Assembly: GCA_040437565.1 (NCBI GenBank)
Contig: JBDOQK010000032.1
Coordinates: forward strand, 1-64,000
From: Albugo candida
Taxonomy: Eukaryota; Oomycota; Peronosporomycetes; Albuginales
Direction: 5' to 3'
DNA: 64,000 nt
The notes under the pieces were generated by a model. That model worked only from the letters and a program-made list of their open reading frames with translations. It made no database searches and had not been told where the DNA came from. Shown here in pieces: positions 24,150 through 33,831 of this stretch. Position 1 is the first letter of the stretch; each line of letters begins with the position of its first letter. The position numbers and the translations under genes are program-made.

Positions 24150-26251
24150 TACATACGGTAGATACATAACCAACACCCTCAAACATTCTAAACAGAAAAA
24201 ACCATTCCCTAGGCAGCATGGTACAACTATCAAAGCGCAAAAACCACCTGCAGAATGCCAGAAACGCAAAAAAAGTTATCACAGTTCACCACCATTTTCA
24301 CAGGATCCTGACAGGGGAAACAATATAGATGGTAGTGACCTGGAGAATGAGATTTTTGGAGAGGAACCAACAAGTGAAAAGGAAGAAGAGCAGACTGGAG
24401 GTGCAGTTGTACAGTTGGATGCAGCGATGTCACCAGCTCTTATTGCTCCAGTGCCAACCACCAACCGCCCATTTCGTTATGGTGGTGATTTACCGCCGAC
24501 ACGCCGACGTCACAAACAGAATCAACGCAAGTCAGCAGTAGGTTCACGAAAGGTTACCAGATATTTCATGCGGCAAGAGCCTGTGACAGCAGGAGTTTCT
24601 GCTGACGAAGATTACGAAACTGACGATGTTGAAGATAGCCCGTGGGAAGACGGGATCCTTGACAGTGCAATAGAAGAATTGGCAAAGATTGTCAAGATTG
24701 TCCAAATTGACAAAGCAAAGAAGCTGAATGAGGCAGAGCAGCTACGCGTGCAAGCTTTGAGTTTGTATCTCCGTCTTTACCAAAATGAGAGAAATCGCAC
24801 GAGCGCAAGCGACTTCGTCACCACAGCCATAGGAAAGGTCCCATACTTCTCACGTGCTTTACGCACATGGGCACGTGCATTTCTACAGGACCACAAGCTG
24901 CCAATGTCTCGACAAGGAAAACACGCAAATAGTTGTTCGTTTATGTGGGGTGAGGACATTGTGGGGCAATTACAGACCAATTTGCGCAAAAATAAATTCG
25001 CAGTTGGCATCACCAACCTTACAATTCACATCAATGATGTGATTCTCCCTTCCCTCGGTTATGCACCACCACCAACAATATCATCCCGAACTGCTACGCG
25101 ATGGGTGAAAGAAATGAAGCTTGGCTTTCGAGTGGTCCGCAAAGGTCTCTACATTAATGGACATGAGCGTGGTGATGTTGTGGCATACCGACATGAGTTT
25201 CTTGCACTAATGGAGGCATATGACCATAGGTTTACAGAAAATATGGAAGTTATGGAGTGGCCTGCAGATGGTGTGGAACCATTGATACTTGTTACGCATG
25301 ATGAGAGTGTTTTTTCAGCAAATGATGGTCAAGGAAACTCTGGCTGCCGGAGGGAGAGCAGCCATTGCGAAAAAAGGACAAGCACGTTCCCTTCACGATA
25401 ACGACTTTTTGACTGATGTTTGCGGGCGCTTGGCGCTCGATGAAGCAAAGCAGCTTGAGTATCCTGATGTGCCAAAAGAGTGCTGTGTTTACATGAAGCC
25501 TTGAAAGAATAACGATGGCTGGTGGACAGCAGAGCATCTGCATGCACAAGTCCGTGGCAAAGCTATTCCAATCTTCAATGCTCAATTTCCTGGAGCTCAA
25601 GCTTTATTTGCCCTCGGAAATGCAACCAGTCATGCTGCTTGTGCTGGTGATGCACTTGTTGCAAAGAAAATGAACCTTGGCCCTGGTGGAAAACAGCCAA
25701 AAATGAGGTATGATTTGAATAAATCATCACCGTAGTTACTGTAAACAATTAATTAATCTGTTCTTTTCTCGAGGCCAACGACTTATGGACACAATGTGCC
25801 TCAGAGCATGGTTTATTCAGACGATTATGAGAATGAGAAACTACGTGTTAAACCAAAGGGAATCAAGGTTGTTTTAAGCGAACGCGTTCTTTGGCAACCT
25901 GGCTTATGTTTGGTTTGCCCAAGTATTTTCAGATGCTCTGATACTCTTTCTTGCTGCGCTCGCACTGTCATGTCCGGACAGCCAGATTTTGTGGCCCAAC
26001 GTGGATTATTTGAGGAGGTGATTACAGCAGCTAGGCATGAAATCATATTCTACCCCAAATTCCATTGCGAGTTGAACCACATTGAGAACTTTTGGGGCGC
26101 CGCAAAGCAGTACACAAGGAATCACTGCAATTACTCCTGGGCTGGCTTGCAAAAAACTGTCCCCTCTACCATTTCCTCAATCAGCTTGACAACAATTCGC
26201 CGATTTGCATGCAAGACACAGCGGTACATGGATGTCTACCGTAAAATCTGA
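24150..26251 (+). pseudogene. T2 DDE transposase with intron
   Basis: One frame is open from about 24150 to 25338 (first Met at 24427). It has a Lys-rich then acidic leader, a helical middle part (LRVQALSLYLRLYQNERN; AIGKVPYFSRALRTWARAF), TATRWVKEMKLGFRVVRKG and the first catalytic acid in LVTHDESVF (Asp codon 25300-25302). After a one-base frame change near 25338 it continues LPEGEQPLRKKGQARS and DFLTDVCGRLAL, a TGA at 25502-25504, then NNDGWWTAEHLHAQV. The second motif reads ALGNATSH, Gly (25616-25618) where T1 has FDN. Past the intron: PKGIKVVLSERVLW, a Cys cluster, FYPKFHCELNHIENFWG (Glu at 26084-26086) and YMDVYRKI. Motif layout resembles IS630/Tc1/mariner enzymes. Inactive. Confidence 0.82.
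25708..25773 (+). other. Probable 66-bp intron in T2 transposase
   Basis: It starts GTATGATT and ends TTCTTTTCTCGAG. Removing it joins KKMNLGPGGKQPKMR to PTTYGHNVPQSMVY in one frame. The pyrimidine-rich acceptor and short length fit oomycete introns. It is not evident at the equivalent place in T1. Confidence 0.7.
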
Positions 26252-26682
26252 GTGGAAAAGCTGCCGAATATGCAGTGAAGAAGTACCGTTCACACCGTCG
26301 CATCCCAGCCTCTGTTCTTATAAACGTTAATGCACTTTTGAAGTAGATTAGAGATATAGACAAAACCAACAAAGAAAATATGTAGGTCTGTATCAGATTT
26401 CTAACACACTATCTTTTTTTAAATGGTCCTTTCTAATTGGCTAAAACAATTATCTTTTTTTAGGTGGTCCTTTCTAATTGGTTAACAAAAAGTATCTATT
26501 TTTAGATGTCCGCCCAAATTTCCATAGCTCCATACATAATCATGAAAATTTGCCGAACTTCAAAGGCTTCTAACTTCATCAAAAAAAATTTGCAAAAATC
26601 CGACTCTATTGCCAGGAAGCCACGGCAATATACTTTTAAGATATAGAGAGATATTTTTGTTTAAGTGAGTAATTGGGTGTCA

Positions 26683-27881
26683 TGGAACAACCGATGTAGT
26701 TTCTTTGCGACCAAGAATTACATTATGAAGTTGCTACTCAAAATCCGAGTACGCAAAACCTTTGGTACAATCTTAGCACAGTGGACGACTCACTCACGCA
26801 TTATCGGAAATCTTTCGCTACATCTTTCTACTTCAAGACTTCTTCAAGAAAGCGGCACGTGGCCAACTGAGGAGGTTTTCGTCGACATATGTTACAGCGA
26901 CGAAGAGCTAAATACATCAGGTATGGCTGATACAAAGTTTCTGAGTCGACTACAACGAAGTTACTGAGATACTACAGCGTGTCCACTCGACGTTAGGTCT
27001 CATCACTTGGATTCAGCCAAATACAAGTGGTAGATTGTTTTATGTGGAAGTATAAGCAAGGAGAGGAAGAAATATTTCCCATCTATTACCCGCCGTCAAC
27101 TCTCACGAATCGTCTGGAAACCTCCCGAACCAACCAAGAGGCATCCGATGTTGACATATTGGTCGTCGCGGGAGAGATTAGACGCGATGGAGTCATAACG
27201 AGTCAAACCATTTATGGCCTCATCACGGCATCTTCGGAAAGTTGTCTTGTCTATTTTTGAAGATCTTAAGCTCCTTCTGGAATTTTGGATGTTGTCAGCT
27301 CGATATCGTTTTTAGTTTTCAAAGGATATTCATTCCGACAATATATTGTGCGTGCAGCCTTCGTGCGGCGCAGAAAATCCGCTCAACATCTCTTTCTCGA
27401 GTGCGATGACACGTCACAATTATGGACGGAGTTACACCCTACATAAGATCAATTCTTCTCATCCCGACCATGCTGGTCGCATATTGCATGTGTAATTGTG
27501 TCAGTACTACGGTCGGCATGGAAGGATTATCAGCAAATTACATCAGATGTATGGAACGCATTGCAAGCGGTGACGCTGCCGTTTGTCTGTACCAATCGGA
27601 ATCGTCGTTTATTCGATCGGCGATCAGCAACTGCGACAGTTTCATTACTTACCGTGATTTACACCACGCTAAATGCTAAAGACTTAACGCATTCGGCTGG
27701 CATAGGTGTTGGATTAACTCGCAACGCAGGATCATTCGTTGGTTTTTTCAATTGTCGAACATCATTGCTGCCGTTACGACATAGGCAAGCCGAAATGCAA
27801 GCGCAACTCGGATCCTATTCCTAGTTGGACGGCTATGTTCAGCCTAGTATGGCACAACCAATTTTCAAAACACGGTGCTTT
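26683..27881 (+). mobile_element. LINE copy 1, 3' section
   Basis: This stretch matches 46153-47340 base for base with scattered differences. It reads through WKYKQGEEEIFPIYYPPST (about 27045), then a reverse-transcriptase-associated zinc-binding tail with a Cys near 27350 and FLECDDTSQLW at about 27393-27425, and NRNRRLFDRRSATATVS near 27595. It continues the LINE interrupted by T2 and is cut by the gap at 27882. Many frame breaks. Confidence 0.82.
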
Positions 27882-27981
27882 NNNNNNNNNNNNNNNNNNN
27901 NNNNNNNNNNNNNNNNNNNNNNNNNNNNNNNNNNNNNNNNNNNNNNNNNNNNNNNNNNNNNNNNNNNNNNNNNNNNNNNNN
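27882..27981. other. Assembly gap, 100 N
   Basis: The left flank is LINE 3' sequence and the right flank is T3 transposase; no shared sequence was seen across it. Confidence 0.98.
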
Positions 27982-29245
27982 AGGTCTTCAGCACTCCACC
28001 AACCATCATGTTGGGTTTCCGCGCGCATAATCACACAAGCTCCAGAGGGAAGGTTGGGGTGCTGCATCTTGTTTTCATTTTCCAGTGCTAAGTGACCTCA
28101 TACATCCCTAAGGGAGTCGCTGACATTAATAGAGCGTTCTTGATCTTTCTTGCGCAGCGGCTGCTCACCAGTGGGCAACTATAAGCGTTTCAAGCCGTCA
28201 TGGGAGGCAAAGGTGCTCTCGTATTGTGTCATCAAAGTCAAAGAGCGCATCCCTTACACCGGCCCCATAGACGAATATTCTCATCATTTCCATCTAAGCC
28301 CCCAATACCGGCAAATGTTCTTCATGCTTACGCTTTTGTTTCAAGAACATTTGACGATAAGCAACCACATATTCTCGCTCATGATCATCGATATGTATGT
28401 GTTTTTGAACACCAAGGAACGAAATATCCAGGGAATGCATCCAGCTCATCGTCGTCCGTTCTGAAATAATATGTGATATTGCTGCTAAGACGAAATACAC
28501 TCCTCGTCCTGTAAAATGTTCGGGCGCTTTGCATACTTGCCTTGGAGAGACAAAGGGAGTTTGCCATCCTTTAGCAACAATTGCACCATAGTGCTGACAC
28601 AACATGTGTGCGAATTCATATGGCGGCACCCTCAGCGATCAGCTTACTTTCTTCGAGGCGTCCTTTACTCGCCTTGCGCAGACGCAACTAATACAACTAG
28701 CAACCATAGGGATTCCTGGTGCTTGCGTTTGCTGGAGATCCTGATTTCCCGCTGCCAACAGCTGCTCAATGGCAGTGTTCAGTACCCTCTCTGATCACAG
28801 AGACTACTCTTTCTCGTCACTATCTGATGGAAGATGCTGAATAGTTGCGGTCTCCGTTGTTTGCGCTTCATCGTCCTGTTCTATGTTTACTTCACCGGGG
28901 GTGCCTAGTAGCTGATTAGAGGCCAGCAACCAGCGGCAGAGCATCTCCTGCGCTGCGTGCCGAGTTACCAACATAGCGCGAAGGTCTATTCGATGACGCA
29001 TCTGGCTGCGCGGCTCTCAGTGCCGCCAGAAACATTCTTAGAATGTTTTCTGCAACGCCTTCTGCTTCTTATTCTTCAGCGCCCAAATCCTCACCTAGAC
29101 CCAAGGATTCTTCCCCTAAACTACAACTGGCGTCAACAGAGCTACCAGGCTCGGACAAACTACGTTCCTCCATCTTTCGGCGCTTATTTCCACAGCCAGT
29201 TTGGACCTAGCCTTCATATTTTGATGTAGTCTAGTATGACGCGGC
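27982..29245 (-). pseudogene. T3 DDE transposase remnant
   Basis: The minus strand from about 29245 gives a basic leader (MPRHTRLHQNMKARSK), an acidic stretch (28900-28810, NIEQDDEAQTTE), PYEFAHMLCQHYGAIVAKGW, and HIDDHEREYVVAYRQMF near 28385-28335, matching T2's YINGHERGDVVAYRHEF. It then gives MTQYESTFASHDG near 28230, LPTGEQPLRKKDQERS, ALENENKMQHPNLP and AETQHDGWWSAEDL, where the gap begins. It is the same family as T1 and T2. The first catalytic site reads QYES instead of HDES, so the Asp is lost. The C-terminal third is beyond the gap. It lies just inside the right 10-kb inverted repeat and may be the transposase of that element. Confidence 0.75.
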
Positions 29246-29410
29246 ATTGGGAAATGCAGGCAGGGAAGAACACAGCTCGGATGCGGTGGAAAAGCCTCGT
29301 TCAGTATGGTTCTGGTCCACACAAGTAATGGGGCCCCTATAAATTAATAAAATTTTCAAAATTTGGCCACCCAACTCACCTATTCATGGTTATAAATGCC
29401 TTGCACCTTA

Positions 29411-29478
29411 TGTTATTTAAGATAGCCTAGGCAACTAGAGAAGTCAGTCTAATTTTAGTAATGTCGACACCTCCAACT
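29411..29478 (-). repeat. Short interspersed element, copy 1
   Basis: It shares GATAGCCTAGGCAACTAGAG, AGTCTAATT and ACACCTCCAACT with copies at 39696, 47510 and 53857. It is inserted at the inner edge of the right 10-kb inverted repeat: repeat sequence starts at the next base (GAAGCAGT). Confidence 0.8.
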
Positions 29479-29614
29479 GAAGCAGTAAAACAGCTACCTT
29501 ATCGACCAATCATATTAATTTTAGACAAATGAGCCAACTAGAGGTATTTTGTCGGTGCAATTAGTCAATACTCATGTGGCGATAGTCGAAACGTCTGTGG
29601 CAATAGGCACACCC
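29479..29614 (-). repeat. Right inverted repeat of the ~10-kb pair
   Basis: The reverse complement begins GGGTGTGCCTATTGCC and ends TTTTACTGCTTC, partner of 19584-19718. It includes the conserved GACCAATCA box at 29504-29512. Confidence 0.75.
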
Positions 29615-29989
29615 TTACTAAAATTGGACGTAAATGACTTCTTGACTTCTATTTTAGTTAGAAATGTAAAATTATTTTTTTCAACAAAATTGTGGGAGTA
29701 ATAAGATAAGTAGGTATGATGTAATCGAAATAGAAATGTAATTAAAAAAACGTTGTGGGGATAGCAATACCAAAAAAAGGGAACGTTATTCAGCCCCCAC
29801 CTTTTCTATAATCATCCCCCAGCCTCCATAAATTCATGGGAATTGTAGCCTTTGGTTGGTTTAAAGAAATATAACAGAATAAATAAAATTAAATTACGGA
29901 ATCGTTATCCAGCCCCCACCCTTATTGAAATTAGTAGAAAGTGTGGCCTCTGATTGGTCTGGATAAGTGCAACGGAATAAATACAATGG

Positions 29990-30480
29990 AATTGAACAAA
30001 AAAACTTCGATTTCTGCAATTTTGTACGACTTAATCCAAGTCTGTATCCAAATCTAGTGCTGCAGGTGTTGCTGGTGTTGTTAGTGCTCTTGGTGCAACT
30101 ATAGATTCTTGACGGTAGCTTCTTGCATTGTGGCCTGTTTTTTTTCATTTCCGACATCTTCGGCGACGCATATGAGCATCAGAAGCAGAAGTAATATGCT
30201 CGAGCTTCGATGGAAGTCACTGCGTTGAGCTCGATGGCCTACCACGCGTGCGCACTTGCACAGTATCGCGAATTTCTATCTCTGGGACTGCCAGGATATA
30301 GTCTAGCAGTAAACGCTTACGATGATTGGAAGCATCCTTATACTCATCAGTAATTCTTTTTAATGCTTTCTCAATTCCAACTGGCATGGTTCCAGCCTCA
30401 ATGTGAACTGGCATTGATTGTACGTACACCAATGCGAATCAAAATCATTATCAGACAGCGGCATTACTTGTTGACGAAAA
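29990..30480 (-). pseudogene. MULE transposase C-terminal piece
   Basis: On the minus strand: GIEKALKRITDEYKDASNHR, the linker RTRGRPSSSTQ (about 30220-30250) and then a knuckle-like RRRCRK and KKTGHNARSYR near 30130-30165. A Gly-Arg-Pro linker followed by a zinc knuckle is usual at the C-terminus of Mutator-like transposases. It lacks a continuous frame. Confidence 0.6.
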
Positions 30481-30569
30481 ACATAAGCGCATGGATATCC
30501 CATTCTAGATGTCAACAAGCCTACAAGTAAATTGAAGTTGCAGGAGATAACAGTGCGATTCATATATTT

Positions 30570-30817
30570 TTTGTTTGTTCCGTTGCATCTATTCAGACCA
30601 ATCAGAGGCCACACTTTCTATTAATTTATGAAGGGTGGTGCTGGATAACGATTCTCGTAATTTTATTTTATTTGCTCTGTTATATTTGTTTAAACCAATC
30701 AGAGGCCACAAATGTATTGTTTTATGGAGGCTGTGGGCTGGTTAGCGACTCCCTTTATTATTTCATTATATCTGTTTAAACCAATCAGAGGCTACGATTT
30801 CCATTAATTTATGGAGG
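30570..30817. repeat. Internal terminal-type array with CCAAT boxes
   Basis: Three units carry CCAATCAGAGGC (about 30598, 30695, 30780), spaced by TTTATGGAGG-type sequence. They match the right end at 31947-32070 in the same orientation. The array is cut by the gap at 30818. Confidence 0.8.
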
Positions 30818-30917
30818 NNNNNNNNNNNNNNNNNNNNNNNNNNNNNNNNNNNNNNNNNNNNNNNNNNNNNNNNNNNNNNNNNNNNNNNNNNNNNNNNNNN
30901 NNNNNNNNNNNNNNNNN
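30818..30917. other. Assembly gap, 100 N
   Basis: The left flank is a TIR-type array and the right flank is MULE transposase; there is no duplication across it. Confidence 0.98.
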
Positions 30918-31660
30918 TCACCAGAACGTCTGGAGTTTGTACCAACATGTTTCGCAACTGCTCAAGTGCCCAGATATAATCTGCCTTCTCCCCCCTAATA
31001 GAAATGCAAAGGCGAAGTAAAATGTTGAGTTATTCACGTTCGTCTAACAATGCTCAGCAGAGGCATCCTAAATCTGTTCGTTTTGTACGTACAATCCAAG
31101 AGAAGAATCCCGCAATACCGGCGAGCTAAACGGATGGATGTTGGATGGGCCATGAACAAATGTGTGACGCGCCCATCACCGGTGGTTTTAACAATATACG
31201 TCCACGTGCTCGATGTGAGTTCATCCATCAAAGCCTGGATCGGGGACCTGCCAGCTAGTTCCTTCAGACGACATTGCGCTTTGGCGTTGTGGAAGGTTTT
31301 CGTCGTAGCCAGAAATTCGGGAAATTCACGACGTAAAAGAGTTAACCCCTGACGTGCGAAGACTCCAGCTGATTCGAGTTCCTGTACGCGGCCCTTTTCT
31401 TCTTCAGTCATTCTTCGGCATCCTGGGTGGCTAGTCATACACTCTGAAGGTTCATGATTGTGCTGGATGTTGCACATTTTGACCTTCCAGCAACCATCTC
31501 CGTTTTTCTTTCCAAATGCCTCCCAAGGACACCCCTGCACTCTGCTTCCTGTTTTTCGTGTCTTTCCCTCAACGTTTCCACCAGAGCGTCTCCTATACTC
31601 CCGACCAAGATCACAAGCAAGCAAAACTCGTCTGTCTCCATCTGAACGCTTTATTGACAC
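30918..31660 (-). pseudogene. MULE transposase with FAR1-like domain, N-terminal piece
   Basis: The 31660-31034 frame is open for 208 residues: a FAR1/WRKY-type zinc fold (CPWEAFGKKNGDGCWKVK, then HNHEPSE), a helical spacer (MTEEEKGRVQELESAGV) and the start of the MULE DDE domain (LARRYCGILLLDCTYKTNRF, MPLLSIVRRT, where the family has a Val-Gly). The next segment in another frame is GEKADYIWALEQLRNMLV (about 30985-30930), interrupted by the gap. The DCTYKTN Asp is the family's first catalytic residue and is present. It is truncated and broken, and has the best preserved frame among the DNA-transposon genes here. Confidence 0.82.
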
Positions 31661-31749
31661 CCCATAGCCAGACTCGCGATACAGGTGGCGAACGTGTTCA
31701 ACATGAGATCACAACGAGTGGCAAAAGATTGGTTGCAATTGATGAAATA

Positions 31750-31920
31750 GGACATTGATAAACGTGGGTGGAAATAGTAAAAAGTTGGGTGTAAATAACG
31801 CCGTAATCTGATTGGTCAGAAAGTCATATTGGTGTGGTAGTAGCATCATAATCTGATTGGTCAAAAAATTTACATCGGTGGGTGGAAATAGCAAAAAGAT
31901 GGGTGGAAATAGCAATTCCC
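31750..31920. repeat. Terminal repeat of the GGGAATTG family
   Basis: It ends GGTGGAAATAGCAATTCCC at 31920 and contains two TGATTGGTC boxes (31809, about 31857) and GGTGGAAATA units. The reverse complement matches both ends of the 813-bp element at 4468-5280. It lies just upstream of the FAR1-MULE N-terminus. Confidence 0.75.
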
Positions 31921-32070
31921 TTTATTTATTCTATTATATCTGTTTAAACCAATCAGAGGCTACCATAAACCAATCAGAGGCTACCATAAACCAATCAGAG
32001 GCTACCATTCCCATTAATTTATGGAGGCTAGGGGCTGATTACAAAAGAAAATGAGGGCTTAACCATTCCC
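31921..32070. repeat. Right terminal array with three tandem CCAAT boxes
   Basis: Three copies of AACCAATCAGAGGCTACC start near 31947, 31968 and 31989, an exact 21-bp period. Then come CCCATTAATTTATGGAGG and the terminus at 32070. Confidence 0.88.
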
Positions 32071-32614
32071 AAAAAATAGAAAACGCAGGTCACGGAATGA
32101 GAGAGTGAAGGGATATCATTACTCCGCTTATGTGGTGTGAAGCTGGCACAAATATCGGAGACGACTTATTATTTGTTACAAGGTACAGTACCATGACAGT
32201 TGATGTCGTATTCGGGCCAAATGGTAGATTTCTTTCAGATTGAAAGTATGACACTCCAATTGCCTGATCATACATACTCGTGGTTACATAACGGATGTAT
32301 AAAGTCGGCGCTGACGACAATAGTGCGACCTGCACACCGTTCACAGGCCGACGCTGATGGGTAGCCACTGCGTGAAGCCCATGCCGACTTTGGCCACTCA
32401 CACGTAACGCAATCGTTATAAGTGCCTCTATAACATAATATGTAGTGATGGCACGGGCAACGTACAGACAGCCTTCTCATTCAGCACACCGTTTGCCGCT
32501 ACATCATTATGTTCGAGCTTTCGCGCGCAAAATTTTTGGGGAACTTGCCTATCTCTCAGCTAGACACAGATATTGCTTTTTGATCCAGGATGTAAGTGCG
32601 GGCGGACACATACG

Positions 32615-33731
32615 CTACTTTCTGCAAGCCAAAGGGATGCGTTCTGACTACGAACTTTACATGCAGCCGCATGTATGGAATAATCATCGACTTAACGCTA
32701 ACGTAACGAGTATCCTGCCTTGACAGCAGCGCATTGTAAACAACCACACTTTAGCCCGCTGATGGCAGCGTTTGAAAATTTGCACCCGGGAATGAGGTCG
32801 GAATGGACTTGAATGGAACTCCTCACCGCTAAATCATTAGTACACATGATGTCTGCATCTGACCCCACCACATAAAAATTACGAATGACAGAACTGAGAT
32901 GCCAGCTACAATCATCCAGTTCCCAAAAATACAACCCCTGATTATCGGAGTCAGTGTTGCAAGGAAAGCATTACAGCGATATGAAATGTTTCTTGTCATC
33001 GGTCTCACGAGTTTGTGACTAGAATTTTGATGCGTACCAATTGTAGTACCCGATAGTCAACTTCATGAATAGTTATTGTGCCCTATATCCTCTTCCACAC
33101 GGATGTGTTCAAGTTGATGCTAATAATGGCCATTTATTACTATCCCAAGTAGATCAAGTACGGCTGCAGATCCCACAGCCGAGGTGGCTCGGTGTAATGA
33201 CCTACGGTGCGCCAAAAACGATGAATGATGGAGAACATGATGGTATGCCACCGATGGGACTCGAAGCAAAAGTTTCATCGTATCCCTCAGGGGATGTCAG
33301 ATTTACATTGCATATGGTTGTTAGCATGTTCTCATTACGCAGCGGGACTATTTGGTTTGTTAAAATATTAAAACCACCAAAATGAAAGGAGAACAGGTTC
33401 ACGGTATGCAAACTACCTTAGTATGCTTTGGTCACGTCACTACATACCTTCTATTCATGAAATTACTCCAACTTGACGAGGAGTTTGATCAATGATGTGA
33501 GATCCCAGGAAATCTCAAACGCAATCATGAACGCACAGTAAGGAGAGATTATGACGTGTTATCTAATTTCATCATTCGATGGAGATAAAGTATGCGCAAA
33601 GTAGTTGGACTGAAGCTTTGTACGTGAATATACATGCTACTTGCTCCGGTCTGTAGTCGCGTTGGAGCAACTTAATGTGCTACAGTAATAGAAAACGTTC
33701 ACGACAGGCGAATTTTGCTGACCGTACTTTG
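32615..33731. repeat. Diverged duplicate across gap (left copy)
   Basis: This block recurs at 33832-34978 with a few percent substitutions and several indels, one of about 20-25 bases near 34350. It could be an alternative haplotype or a real tandem duplication. Confidence 0.85.
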
Positions 33732-33831
33732 NNNNNNNNNNNNNNNNNNNNNNNNNNNNNNNNNNNNNNNNNNNNNNNNNNNNNNNNNNNNNNNNNNNNN
33801 NNNNNNNNNNNNNNNNNNNNNNNNNNNNNNN
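33732..33831. other. Assembly gap, 100 N
   Basis: It is flanked on both sides by copies of the same ~1.1-kb block, which are not identical. Confidence 0.98.

Larger units (their letters stand above)
23937..26682 (+). mobile_element. DDE transposon T2 inside the LINE
   Basis: LINE sequence ends at about 23936 and its next bases (catggaacaaccg) appear at about 26683; the uninterrupted order is seen in the copy at 46130-46165. T2 therefore occupies the intervening 2.7 kb. Its 5' terminal block matches T1's. It contains two 31-bp tandem units (24022-24052, 24053-24083; GTGA-CCTGTTTTGTGAACCA). The 3' region has three ~40-bp units starting TATCT at 26411-26520, two of them with CTAATTGG. Exact termini and the target duplication were not resolved. 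Confidence 0.78.
29779..32070 (-). mobile_element. Mutator-like (MULE) complex
   Basis: The left end at 29779 (GGGAACGTTATTCAGCCCCC) and the right end at 32070 (reverse: GGGAATGGTTAAGCCC) are inverted. Both continue through AGCCTCCATAAATT and CCAATCAGAGGC. A third terminal-type block in right-end orientation at 30570-30817 means at least two elements are overlaid, with an unsequenced gap between them. Minus-strand MULE transposase pieces fill the interior. A second terminal family (GGGAATTG) ends at 31920, so a further element seems inserted against the outer terminal array. Confidence 0.75.

Noticed and set aside
19584-29614. A Polinton/Maverick-type large virus-like element bounded by the 10-kb inverted repeats
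   Set aside because: The interior is LINE and DDE-transposase sequence; no protein-primed polymerase, capsid-type or packaging-ATPase sequence was seen, and the TIR structure with ~20-bp subrepeats fits a cut-and-paste transposon.
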